A DNA stretch of 64,000 bases, from the NCBI RefSeq assembly GCF_002911695.1, contig NZ_PQBS01000027.1, positions 1 through 64,000 on the forward strand, read 5' to 3'. Below the pieces are notes generated by a model. The model worked only from the letters and a program-made list of their open reading frames with translations. It was not told the DNA's origin and ran no database searches. Made by a program: the position numbers and the translations under genes. Below are positions 7,343-15,474 of the stretch, piece after piece. The stretch's first letter is position 1; each line of letters starts with the position of its first letter. This DNA is from Gracilimonas amylolytica (lineage in GTDB: Bacteria > Bacteroidota > Rhodothermia > Balneolales > Balneolaceae).

Positions 7343-7498
7343 GTTGTCATCCTGAGCGTATAAAAAAGCTATTTTTGATGAATTTGCTTAACGCGAAGGA
7401 TCTCAACTTATCATTCAACCGAATAGCTCCACCTTTGAGACCCTTCGCGAAATACAACATTTACCGAATCTTAATTAAATACGCTCAGGGTGACAACC
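7343..7498. repeat. Palindromic repeat of the TCATCCTGAGCG type, copy 3
   Basis: A long imperfect palindrome: GTTGTCATCCTGAGCGTAT at the left end against ATACGCTCAGGGTGACAACC at the right end, with GCGAAGGATCTCAA and TTTGAGACCCTTCGCG as a second complementary pair inside. It shares the TCATCCTGA...GAAGGATCT outer design with copies 1 and 2 but has a different centre, so it is a related subfamily. It ends about 35 bp past the tonB stop codon. Confidence 0.8.
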
Positions 7499-7532
7499 AA
7501 GGGTTAGGTTTATGTCGAACTCAGGCTAAATA

Positions 7533-8210
7533 CTAAAATCCAATGTTGAAACTGTTTTCCACGTAAGTCCTGACCGGCTCACCGTCTTGTCGGGCTGGGG
7601 TGAATCTCCATTTCAACGCTGCTTCAACGGTTGCTTCTAACAAGCCGTATCCGATCTGTTCCACCACGCGATAGGTATCCCCTTCAAATAACCGGATCTC
7701 TGAAATAAAGGCATCCTCAACGGTACCATCGGCTCCAACCAGAAAAGTAACATCGATCTGTGCCTTGATGTTTCGGTCTTTGACAGCTTGAGGGACGGTA
7801 GGTTCTACGATCTTAAGTAACATCGGAGCGGTTTGTGGATCCCCCACGAGTTGAGCTTTCCCTGAGGTTTCTCCCCTTCCGGGTAATTCAGAAAGTGATT
7901 CTTCAGGCGAAAAATCCTCGATATCCGGAAACTCAATTTCTTCCGGTATGATCTCATCATTGGGAACCGGTACAGGAACCATCGGTTTGGGCGGTGGTGG
8001 CGGAGAATCAGCTTGCTGCGTTATGATCGCATTATCGATGAGGATCTCCTCATTGGAACTGAAATCCTGAAACTCTGCCTTTTCGGGTGGTGAAACCGGC
8101 CACAGTTTAAAACATGCCAAAATGATCATAAGTGACCCGATCAGTGCGATCATGTACCTTTGAGCATGATCAAGGTCATTCAGATATATTTCGACAAATC
8201 TTTGGATCAA
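7533..8210 (-). CDS. Energy transducer TonB family protein
   Basis: Couples the inner-membrane proton gradient to outer-membrane receptors. The 225-residue protein has one N-terminal membrane segment (about residues 18-36), a periplasmic proline-rich linker (SPPPPPKPMVPVPVP, about 68-83), an acidic stretch, and the C-terminal TonB domain (from about 135) ending in ALKWRFTPARQDGEPV. The start is TTG at 8210, overlapping the plsC stop as TTGA with an A/G-rich AAAGAAA upstream; the first ATG (8153) would cut into the membrane segment, so TTG is preferred. exbB/exbD are not adjacent. Confidence 0.85.
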   Translation of the reverse strand: MIQRFVEIYLNDLDHAQRYMIALIGSLMIILACFKLWPVSPPEKAEFQDFSSNEEILIDNAIITQQADSPPPPPKPMVPVPVPNDEIIPEEIEFPDIEDFSPEESLSELPGRGETSGKAQLVGDPQTAPMLLKIVEPTVPQAVKDRNIKAQIDVTFLVGADGTVEDAFISEIRLFEGDTYRVVEQIGYGLLEATVEAALKWRFTPARQDGEPVRTYVENSFNIGF

Positions 8211-8932
8211 GTTTCTTTCAATTTCTGCAATTCTTCTTTCATGAGTTGATATGTGTGATCTTTAAGGCTTTTCATATCCTCAAAATCTTCGGATTCGATC
8301 ACCTCCAACACTTTTAATTTGAAGTTTACTTTTGGATTCAGGTATCCGGATCCCGGAGGCATCGCATGGTATCCGCCGTCAATGACCATCGGCTGAATTC
8401 TGAAGCCGTGTTCTTTAGCCAAAAGAAAAGCTCCATTCTTGAACGGTTTCAGCTTACCATCCATTGTGCGTGTCCCTTCAGGAAAGATCATGACCGGCAC
8501 AAGATCTTTTAAGGGAGCAACCAGATTATCCAGTTTTTTGAGCGCCGTTTTACTGCTTCGGTTGATCGTCAAATGTCCCGTAAGCCAGACCAGCCACCCC
8601 ATCACCGGAATGTAGGTCAGGCTCCGCTTTGAAACCCACTTCATTTTCCATGGCAAGTGATAGATGAACGCCATATCCAGAAAGCTCTGATGATTGCATA
8701 CAAAGATCGTGGGTTTGGATGGATCGAATTTCTCCTCACCATCAAATGACATCTTCCACCATGGACTCGCTTTCATCATAAATCGAGCCATGATCGATAA
8801 GGTAAAATTTGGAGCTTTCCGGTATCTATCAAATGGAAAGGTCAGCAAAAAAACGATAGAAATAATGATAAAGAAAGTGAGAAACAGAAAACTGAAATAG
8901 GTAAAAACAAAAATACTGAATAGTAATCGCAT
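8207..8932 (-). CDS. plsC: 1-acyl-sn-glycerol-3-phosphate acyltransferase (PlsC-type)
   Basis: Acylates lysophosphatidic acid to phosphatidic acid in membrane phospholipid synthesis. The catalytic HX4D motif is NHQSFLD (H81, D86) and the substrate-binding motif FPEGTR is at residues 150-155. An N-terminal hydrophobic stretch (about residues 5-33) anchors it to the inner membrane. The length of 241 residues is typical. It overlaps tonB by 4 nt and lies 4 nt behind murQ, so accC-murQ-plsC-tonB probably form one transcript. Other lysophospholipid acyltransferases share these motifs, so the acceptor is inferred. Confidence 0.85.
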   Translation of the reverse strand: MRLLFSIFVFTYFSFLFLTFFIIISIVFLLTFPFDRYRKAPNFTLSIMARFMMKASPWWKMSFDGEEKFDPSKPTIFVCNHQSFLDMAFIYHLPWKMKWVSKRSLTYIPVMGWLVWLTGHLTINRSSKTALKKLDNLVAPLKDLVPVMIFPEGTRTMDGKLKPFKNGAFLLAKEHGFRIQPMVIDGGYHAMPPGSGYLNPKVNFKLKVLEVIESEDFEDMKSLKDHTYQLMKEELQKLKET

Positions 8933-8936
8933 AATT

Positions 8937-9875
8937 TTACAGACTTAACAGTGCTTTGCGTACAAAACCGTTGTGTTGCATTAATAAATGTTTTGAGGTT
9001 TCAAGATCCACATTTCCAAGCTCCATAAGAAGAGCCGTTTTAACATGTCCCTCTGCCACATCTAAAAGTTCAGAGGCTCTTTTGTAATCAACTCCAGTAA
9101 ATATCATCAGGATCCGTTTGGCCCGTTCAACCAGTTTTTTATTGGTCAGCATAAGATCGACCATCACATTTTCATACACTTTTCCCTGTCGGATCATGGC
9201 TCCGGTTGTGAACATATTGAGCACCATTTTCTGAGCTGTTCCACTTTTCATTCGTGTACTTCCCATGATAACTTCCGGTCCAACCGGAATATCGATCAAA
9301 TGATCTACTTCAAGATCTATCTGTGCTGCCGGCACCGTGGTTACCAATATGGTCTTGCAGCCTCTTTTTGCAGCCTCCTTTATGGCTCCGTGTACATAAG
9401 GGGTTCGGCCGCTTGCTGCCAGTCCACATACCACATCGGGTGGTGCAACCTTGGCCATTTCAATATCTCTTGCACCATTTTCCTCGAAATCCTCGGCTCC
9501 CTCCTGGGCTACGAACATGGCTTCCTTACCACCGGCTATAAATCCCTGTACCTGTTCCGGTGAGGTTCCGAAAGTAGGTGGACATTCTGCAGCGTCCAGC
9601 ACTCCTAAACGTCCGCTGGTACCGGCACCAAAATAGAGTAACCGACCTCCTATCTGAAAGGCATCTGCAAGAAGATCGATCACCTCGGCGATCTCATCCA
9701 GTTTCTCCTCGATCTTAAGAGCAACCGTCTGATCTTCATTGTTTATGAGCGTGGCAATTTCCCGGGAAGAAGCCAGATCGATCTCCCGGGTCTTCGGATT
9801 TCTCTCTTCTGTGCTTAGCTTTTCCAGTTGCTTGAAGAGCTTTTGTTTATCCGTCTCAGAACTCAAATTGATCAC
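8937..9875 (-). CDS. murQ: N-acetylmuramic acid 6-phosphate etherase MurQ
   Basis: Cleaves the lactyl ether of MurNAc-6-phosphate during cell-wall recycling. The SIS sugar-isomerase domain is clear: LSTEERNPKTREID near the start, YFGAGTSGRLGVLDAAECPPTFG near residue 85 and the conserved PEVIMGSTRMKSGTAQKM near 205. I chose GTG at 9875 because it overlaps the accC stop as GTGA, a pattern repeated elsewhere in this window; a GTG at 9896 would add seven residues. No anmK, murR or PTS gene is near, so its recycling partners lie elsewhere. Confidence 0.92.
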   Translation of the reverse strand: MINLSSETDKQKLFKQLEKLSTEERNPKTREIDLASSREIATLINNEDQTVALKIEEKLDEIAEVIDLLADAFQIGGRLLYFGAGTSGRLGVLDAAECPPTFGTSPEQVQGFIAGGKEAMFVAQEGAEDFEENGARDIEMAKVAPPDVVCGLAASGRTPYVHGAIKEAAKRGCKTILVTTVPAAQIDLEVDHLIDIPVGPEVIMGSTRMKSGTAQKMVLNMFTTGAMIRQGKVYENVMVDLMLTNKKLVERAKRILMIFTGVDYKRASELLDVAEGHVKTALLMELGNVDLETSKHLLMQHNGFVRKALLSL

Positions 9876-11368
9876 TCCCTGCGGGTTTTCCACCACATGC
9901 TTTCTGAGGATCCATTAGTACTCACCACGGTATTAGAGCCGTCATCGCTTTCAAATCCTTTGAGCAGTGAAGCCGCCAATGCAGCTACTTCTGCTTCATT
10001 GGATGTTTCCTGCATATTCTCAGGGTCAAAATGGTCAGGCACAAAATGAGTGTCGTACTTTGCCTCTATAAAGGCGGGGTGATTGAGCGTGAATTCACAA
10101 AACGGAATGGTCGTTTTACAACCTGAAATTTCGTATTCGTCCAGCGCCCGAAGCATTCTTTTTCGAGCTATTTCGCGGTCAGGCCCGTGTACGCTTAATT
10201 TGGAGATCATCGGGTCATAATTGATCGTGATCTGTTGCCCTTCTTCAACCCCGGCATCCACACGAATTCCGGACCCGGTTGGTACGCGATGCTTTTTAAG
10301 CAAACCGGTACTTGGCAGAAAGTTATCAGCCGGATCTTCCGCATAGATACGGCATTCAATGGCATGACCGTTGATCTTTAGATCTTCCTGTTTGAATGGC
10401 AGTTCTTTACCCTCAGCCACCAGAATTTGTAAGGCCACCAGGTCCACCCCCGAGATCATCTCTGTAACCGGATGCTCAACCTGCAGACGGGTATTCATCT
10501 CCAGGAAATAAAAATTCAAATGTTTGTCCACCAAAAACTCAATGGTGCCGGCTCCTACATAATCACAGGCTTTAGCCGCTTTAATGGCCGCTTCAGCCAT
10601 TTCAGCACGGAGTTCATCAGTCAGTAACGCACAAGGGGCTTCCTCGATCACTTTTTGATGTCGGCGCTGAACCGAGCACTCACGGTCAAATACGTGCAAC
10701 ACATTTCCGTGCGTATCTGCCATGATCTGAAATTCCACATGGCGTGGTTCCTCTAAATACTTCTCGATGTAGATACGATCGTCCCCAAACGCATTCTTGG
10801 CTTCCGATTTTGCCCCTTTGATACTTGCTTCAAACTCTTCCTTCTTATGAACGATACGCATCCCTTTTCCACCACCACCGGCTGCGGCTTTCACCAGAAT
10901 GGGATAGCCGATCTCGTCAGCAACTCTTCTGGCTTCTTCGATATCTTTCAATTCACTTTTCAAGCCGGGAGGTGTAGGCACATTATGCTGGCTCATCAGC
11001 TCACGTGCTACGGTCTTATCCCCCATCAAACTAATGGCTTTGGGCTCGGGACCTATGAAGATCACTCCTTCTTTTTTACAGCGTTCGGCAAAAGCTGCAT
11101 TTTCACTGAGAAATCCATAACCGGGATGAATGGCATCGGCTCCGGTTTGTTTGGCAGCATCAATGATCTTATCGATCACCAGGTAACTTTCTGAGGAAGC
11201 CGCCTCACCAATAAATACAGATTCGTCTGCGTGCAGAACATGTGGAGAATGAGCATCGGGACGAGAGTAAACCGCCACTGTTTTGACCCCTAATTCCTTA
11301 CAGGTGTGAATAACTCGGAGTGCGATCTCACCGCGATTAGCAACTAATACTTTCTTGATTTCAGCCAT
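9872..11368 (-). CDS. accC: Acetyl/acyl-CoA carboxylase biotin carboxylase subunit
   Basis: ATP-dependent carboxylation of the biotin carried by a separate carrier protein. The 498-residue protein has the N-terminal domain (KVLVANRGEIALRVI), the ATP-grasp glycine-rich loop KAAAGGGGKGM near residue 160, the catalytic EMNTRLQVEHPVTE near 295 and the C-terminal biotin carboxylase domain. It is about 50 residues longer than a typical AccC of fatty-acid synthesis, with a non-conserved tail rich in Ser, Asn and Glu, a feature also seen in subunits of propionyl-CoA-type carboxylases. No biotin carrier or carboxyltransferase gene is adjacent, so the acyl-CoA substrate is open. It is first in the run with murQ, plsC and tonB. 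Confidence 0.88.
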   Translation of the reverse strand: MAEIKKVLVANRGEIALRVIHTCKELGVKTVAVYSRPDAHSPHVLHADESVFIGEAASSESYLVIDKIIDAAKQTGADAIHPGYGFLSENAAFAERCKKEGVIFIGPEPKAISLMGDKTVARELMSQHNVPTPPGLKSELKDIEEARRVADEIGYPILVKAAAGGGGKGMRIVHKKEEFEASIKGAKSEAKNAFGDDRIYIEKYLEEPRHVEFQIMADTHGNVLHVFDRECSVQRRHQKVIEEAPCALLTDELRAEMAEAAIKAAKACDYVGAGTIEFLVDKHLNFYFLEMNTRLQVEHPVTEMISGVDLVALQILVAEGKELPFKQEDLKINGHAIECRIYAEDPADNFLPSTGLLKKHRVPTGSGIRVDAGVEEGQQITINYDPMISKLSVHGPDREIARKRMLRALDEYEISGCKTTIPFCEFTLNHPAFIEAKYDTHFVPDHFDPENMQETSNEAEVAALAASLLKGFESDDGSNTVVSTNGSSESMWWKTRRE

Positions 11369-11437
11369 AGAATCCTGTTTATGAATTTTTGCCTAATGAT
11401 AGGACTTTACAGCAAGATTCTCCAAGTGAAACCTAAA

Positions 11438-12412
11438 TTAACTCGCTGATTTCATATCAATGAAAATGCGGGGAAGTATCGAGAGTTTTTCGGTGTAGTT
11501 CAGATAGGCTCGCGTATCAAATACATTGTAATCGTTTTCCTCGATCTTATTCAGGATGCGGCTGTAGTTGTGGCGAGCAAGACACACCGGCAAACGGCTA
11601 TCACTGTTCAGAAGTGCAATACCCCTGTCTGACCTTTCATAGAATTTTCTGGCCCGATCGATCTGAAATTTTAGCATCTCCCTGAATTTATCATCAAGGT
11701 TTTTCGAGAAGAGTTCTTCTTCAGTGATACCAAATTTTCTAAGGTCTTCCTGCGGAATGTAGATACGATCACGTTCCAGGTCTTCACCTACATCTCTTAA
11801 AATATTTGTAAGCTGCATGGCGATACCCAGATCCACCGCATAGGTCAGTGCATCCTTGTTGGTATAACCGAATACTTCTGACGTCATCAAACCTACCACA
11901 GAAGCAACTTTATAGGAGTAGTCATATACTTCCTCAAAGGTCTCGAAGCGATCCTTTACCAGGTCGGTCTTTACCCCATCCATTAACAGAAACGGGAGGT
12001 CCATTGAAATGTGATACTTCTTCAGGGTATCTGAAAAGGCAGAGAGGATCGGATCGTTCACGATCTTGCCATCATACACATCAATGAGCCTTTGTTTGAA
12101 CATCTCAAGTTTTTCATCGATCTGATCGATGGTGATCTTTTTATCATGTATCAGGTCTTCCGCTTCATCTACCAGATCATCCAGATATCTGCATAAGCCA
12201 TAGATAGCGAAGATTCCCCGCTGCTTATCGTTAGGTAAAAAACGGGTGGCCATATAAAAGGTCTTCGCATGCTTTTTGGTAATAGACCGGCAGTGCATGT
12301 AAGCTTCCTTAAGGGATTCATCCTTTACATCATCTATTACAGATGTGTGAAACGTGGTTTTCTCGTACAACGGACGAATAACGTGATATGGATATCTGAG
12401 TATGTTTGTCAT
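11438..12412 (-). CDS. Phytoene/squalene synthase family protein
   Basis: Head-to-head condensation of two prenyl diphosphates, most likely geranylgeranyl diphosphate to phytoene for carotenoids. Both magnesium-binding aspartate motifs are present: YLDDLVDEAED (D78, D82) and LTNILRDVGEDLERDRIYIP in the second half. Length of 324 residues is normal. It stands alone on the minus strand, with no desaturase or cyclase next to it, and shares a 197-bp divergent promoter region with the lacI-type gene. Squalene synthesis remains a possible alternative because the two activities are not separable from motifs alone. Confidence 0.88.
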   Translation of the reverse strand: MTNILRYPYHVIRPLYEKTTFHTSVIDDVKDESLKEAYMHCRSITKKHAKTFYMATRFLPNDKQRGIFAIYGLCRYLDDLVDEAEDLIHDKKITIDQIDEKLEMFKQRLIDVYDGKIVNDPILSAFSDTLKKYHISMDLPFLLMDGVKTDLVKDRFETFEEVYDYSYKVASVVGLMTSEVFGYTNKDALTYAVDLGIAMQLTNILRDVGEDLERDRIYIPQEDLRKFGITEEELFSKNLDDKFREMLKFQIDRARKFYERSDRGIALLNSDSRLPVCLARHNYSRILNKIEENDYNVFDTRAYLNYTEKLSILPRIFIDMKSAS

Positions 12413-12609
12413 AATTGTGCCATTTCACTTACAAAGCCTAAATTGACTTTAAAAAGTTCCTGACTTTATGAAATTAATAAACGTATTACCGCTAACATTT
12501 TAGGATATTGATGTTTATAATTGGAACTTAAAATTGATTTCCTACTAATGGTTAACAAGGATAAAGATATTAGCTTGTTGTTAAATTCCTATTAAATTTT
12601 TAAGGTATA

Positions 12610-13629
12610 ATGAATAAAAAAGTAACAATATATGAGGTAGCCAAAAAAGCTGAGGTTGCCATATCTACCGTATCGAGGGTGCTGAATGGTTCAGAGAACG
12701 TATCTGAAGCCACAAAAAATAAAGTGGAAAAAGCGATCAAGGAGCTGAATTTCCGTCCTCAGGTTAGTGCCCGGAAACTTGCCAGTAAGCAGCCTCAGAT
12801 GCTGGCCATTGCGGTTCCCTCCTTCACTACCCCTTATTTCAATGAGGTTTTGAAAGGTGTGAAAGATGAGATCAAAAAAATGGACCTTGATATCATATTG
12901 TATAACACCGGTTCAAAGAATCCCGAGGAAGGTGTGCAGAACTTCTTTGACCGTGGCACCGCCGATGCCGTAATCCTGCTTTCAATCGATATTAGTGATG
13001 ACGTTCACCAACGGCTAAAGGCTACCCATACTCCCGCCGTACTTGTGAATTCCTCTCACCCTGCCTACAACTACTTTATGCTTAATGATTATCAGGGTGG
13101 CTACATGGCCGGTGAGCATCTGGTTAAGCAGGGTTTTGAAAGAATTGGTATGATCCAAAGTATCGTAACCTCCAAGACTTCCAAGGAAAGATTACGTGGC
13201 TTCAAGGATGCCCTTAAAAATTATAAGATGCCCATTGATGAATCCCTTTTTAAAACCGGCGACACGACCAAACACGGGGGCTTTACAGAAGAAGCCGGTT
13301 TTGAAGCAATTTACAAATTTGATAAACAAGGGGATTTTCCGGATGCTATATTCTGCTCAAACGACACACAGGCCGTTGGTGCCTTATACGCCCTGTCAAA
13401 ACTGGGCATGAAGGTACCGGATGATATTGCGATCATGGGTTATGATAACATCAAACTGACCAAGTACCTGGATCTGACCACCATAGACCAAAAGATGTAC
13501 ACCATTGGTGTGGAAGCTACCAAAAGACTTGCTCAGATCATTAAGAATCCGGATGAAGAAGTCTATCAGACCACAATCAACCCTGTGTTAATTCAAAGAG
13601 GCTCAACCGAAAATAAGAACAAGAAGTGA
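12610..13629 (+). CDS. LacI family transcriptional regulator
   Basis: A 339-residue repressor-type regulator. The N-terminal helix-turn-helix is TIYEVAKKAEVAISTVSRVLNG (written here in part: EVAKKAEVAISTVSRVLNG), followed by the hinge helix (RPQVSARKLASK) and a periplasmic-binding-protein-like effector domain from about residue 60 (LAIAVPSF, HTPAVLVNS, ERIGMIQS, DAIFCSNDTQAVGAL, IAIMGYDN). The effector is not predictable. Its stop overlaps the GTG start of purC as GTGA, an unusual partner for a LacI-type regulator, which normally sits beside sugar genes. A short RBS-like TTTTTAAGG precedes the ATG. Confidence 0.92.
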   Translation: MNKKVTIYEVAKKAEVAISTVSRVLNGSENVSEATKNKVEKAIKELNFRPQVSARKLASKQPQMLAIAVPSFTTPYFNEVLKGVKDEIKKMDLDIILYNTGSKNPEEGVQNFFDRGTADAVILLSIDISDDVHQRLKATHTPAVLVNSSHPAYNYFMLNDYQGGYMAGEHLVKQGFERIGMIQSIVTSKTSKERLRGFKDALKNYKMPIDESLFKTGDTTKHGGFTEEAGFEAIYKFDKQGDFPDAIFCSNDTQAVGALYALSKLGMKVPDDIAIMGYDNIKLTKYLDLTTIDQKMYTIGVEATKRLAQIIKNPDEEVYQTTINPVLIQRGSTENKNKK

Positions 13630-14591
13630 ATTTAGATTTTTCAGCTGAAGAGGCATTAAACCACTGCATCACCGATACCAAGGTCCCCGATTTCAAGGAA
13701 CCTTATAAAGGTAAGGTTCGGGATGTATATGAGTTGGATTCCGATAAACTCGGCATTGTTGTTACAGACCGCATTTCTGCCTTCGATCATATCATGAAGC
13801 AGGCCATTCCGTTTAAGGGCCAAATTCTGAACCAGCTGGCCGCTTTTTCGTTCGATAAAGTGAAGGATATCGTGGCTACACATATCATTGATATCCCTCA
13901 CCCAAATGTCACTATTGCCAAAAAATGTAACACTATCCCTATCGAAGTTGTCATGCGCGGTTACCTTACCGGACATGCCTGGCGTGTGTACCGTTCAGGT
14001 GAACGCATGCTATGCGGAGTTGAGATGCCTGAAGGCCTTAAAGAGCATGATAAATTTCCCGAACCCATCCTGACGCCTGCCACTAAAGCTCAGGAAGGTC
14101 ATGATGAGGATATCTCGGAAAAAGAGATCCTGAACCGGGAAATTGTATCTTCTGAGCTCTGGAGTGAGATCAGGGATAAAGCCTTTAAACTTTTTGAACG
14201 CGGAACTAAGGTTGCTGCCGAACAGGGATTGATCCTTGTGGATACCAAGTATGAATTTGGAGTGTATGAGGGTGAGCTGACTCTGATCGATGAGGTGCAT
14301 ACCACGGATTCATCCCGATATTTTTATCTGGATGGGTATGAAGAGCGTCAGGCAAAGGGAGAGCAACAAAAGCAATTATCCAAAGAATTTCTTAGAGAAT
14401 GGCTGATGGAGCATGATTTTCAGGGACTGGATGGACAGGTACTACCGGATCTCCCCGATGAATTCAGAATGCAGGTGTTTGAACGCTATGCCGAATTGTT
14501 CGAAATGCTCACCGGAGATCCTTTTAAGCCTCAGCTTGAAACAGATCTGAATACAAAACTAAAGACAATATTCTCGGATGCTCAAAGCTAA
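13626..14591 (+). CDS. purC: Phosphoribosylaminoimidazolesuccinocarboxamide synthase PurC
   Basis: SAICAR synthase of purine synthesis: joins aspartate to CAIR with ATP. Of 321 residues, the family signature YKGKVRDVYEL is near residue 30, DRISAFDHIM near 55, PIEVVMRGYLTGHAW near 103 and ILVDTKYEFG near 207, with LIDEVHTTDSSRYF further on. It resembles the longer, eukaryote-like bacterial form (about 300 residues) rather than the 237-residue enterobacterial one. The start is GTG overlapping the regulator stop; no other start fits the N-terminus. It overlaps the cupin gene by 14 nt, so lacI-purC-cupin-membrane protein look like one transcript. Confidence 0.93.
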   Translation: MNLDFSAEEALNHCITDTKVPDFKEPYKGKVRDVYELDSDKLGIVVTDRISAFDHIMKQAIPFKGQILNQLAAFSFDKVKDIVATHIIDIPHPNVTIAKKCNTIPIEVVMRGYLTGHAWRVYRSGERMLCGVEMPEGLKEHDKFPEPILTPATKAQEGHDEDISEKEILNREIVSSELWSEIRDKAFKLFERGTKVAAEQGLILVDTKYEFGVYEGELTLIDEVHTTDSSRYFYLDGYEERQAKGEQQKQLSKEFLREWLMEHDFQGLDGQVLPDLPDEFRMQVFERYAELFEMLTGDPFKPQLETDLNTKLKTIFSDAQS

Positions 14592-14946
14592 CCTGAAAGA
14601 AAAATTTCAACTCTTTGATGAGTATTGGACACCCAAGATCGTAGGTGAACTTAATGATCAGTATGTGAAGCTTGCCAAGCTTAAAGGTGAATTCATCTGG
14701 CATGATCATGAAAATGAGGATGAATTGTTTTACATCGTCAAAGGTACTCTCCTTCTTAAATTCAGAGACAGAGAAGATGTTCTGCTAAATGAGGGCGACA
14801 TGTACATTGTTCCGGCCGGAGTTGATCATTTACCCTTAGCCGAAGAGGAGTGCTGGGTTATGCTGGTTGAACCGAAGCATACCTTACACACCGGTTCAGC
14901 TAAAACTAAAAAAACAGTGGCTATAGAGGACCAAAGCTGGATCTGA
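14578..14946 (+). CDS. Cupin domain-containing protein
   Basis: A single-domain cupin of 122 residues. The first cupin motif is WHDHENEDELFYIVKG with the metal-binding H-x-H and E, and the second is DMYIVPAGVDHLPLAEEE with the final histidine, so a metal site is expected. Small stand-alone cupins act as isomerases, dioxygenases or binding proteins, and nothing here selects one. The ATG lies inside the end of purC (14-nt overlap), and the next gene follows after 3 nt. Confidence 0.85.
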   Translation: MLKANLKEKFQLFDEYWTPKIVGELNDQYVKLAKLKGEFIWHDHENEDELFYIVKGTLLLKFRDREDVLLNEGDMYIVPAGVDHLPLAEEECWVMLVEPKHTLHTGSAKTKKTVAIEDQSWI

Positions 14947-14949
14947 CCC

Positions 14950-15465
14950 ATGAGTGAGCCAATTGAATTCAAACGCATCAGACCCAGGATCTACATCGAA
15001 ACCCCTTTGACCCCTGAGGAAGTGAACCGGCGAATTCGACAGCAGCTCAGGGATGAAGGCAGGCTTTGCAGCGGGGAATCGACTAAGGGATATGCTACTA
15101 TTTGTCCACCTGAAGAGGAACAGCATTTTTGGTCGCCACAACTCACCATCACCCTTGATACAGATGATGAGGAAGAAAAAACATGCATTCGTGGGTTATA
15201 TGGCCCCAAACCTTCAGTATGGACCATGTTTGTCTTTTTCTATGCAGCCATTGGCTTTGCCATCATGATCATATCCATGATCGGTCTTTCGTATTGGTCG
15301 CTGGGTAAGCCGGCAACACTCTTATGGCTCGTTCCTGTTCTTTTGCTTGTTTTTCTGAGCCTGTATCTGGTGGCCTATTTTGGTCAGCGCCTGGGGCACA
15401 AGCAAATGACCAATCTACACCGATTTCTGGAACGCTGCCTCGAAAAAGAGATCGATCATTACTGA
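14950..15465 (+). CDS. Hypothetical membrane protein, two transmembrane segments
   Basis: A 171-residue protein I do not recognise by function. The first 85 residues are soluble, charged and include a TPEEVNRRIRQQL helix. Two hydrophobic segments follow (about residues 93-117 and 124-145) with a short linker, then a basic/acidic C-terminal helix (LHRFLERCLEKE). The IRGLYGPKPSVWTMFVFFYA block before the first segment looks conserved in related bacteria from memory, but no function is attached to it. It is the last gene of the purC run and ends 9 bp before the convergent metF gene. Confidence 0.75.
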   Translation: MSEPIEFKRIRPRIYIETPLTPEEVNRRIRQQLRDEGRLCSGESTKGYATICPPEEEQHFWSPQLTITLDTDDEEEKTCIRGLYGPKPSVWTMFVFFYAAIGFAIMIISMIGLSYWSLGKPATLLWLVPVLLLVFLSLYLVAYFGQRLGHKQMTNLHRFLERCLEKEIDHY

Positions 15466-15474
15466 TTCCCATTA

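Larger units (their letters stand above)
6733..7532. other. Gene-free, repeat-packed region of 800 bp
   Basis: Between tRNA-Ser and tonB no plausible gene is seen; the open frames here follow repeats. From left to right it holds a small hairpin (6901-6923, GTTCCGG...CCGGAAC), a perfect 21-bp inverted repeat (6935-7024), and two larger palindromic repeats (7062-7205 and 7343-7498). The 7206-7342 stretch shows nothing recognisable. The region also has to contain the tRNA promoter close to 6733. Confidence 0.7.

Noticed and set aside
9872-9896. 25-bp overlap of murQ with accC if the upstream GTG (9896) is used
   Set aside because: A GTG at 9875 gives a GTGA overlap and still keeps all conserved MurQ residues, so the longer form was not used.
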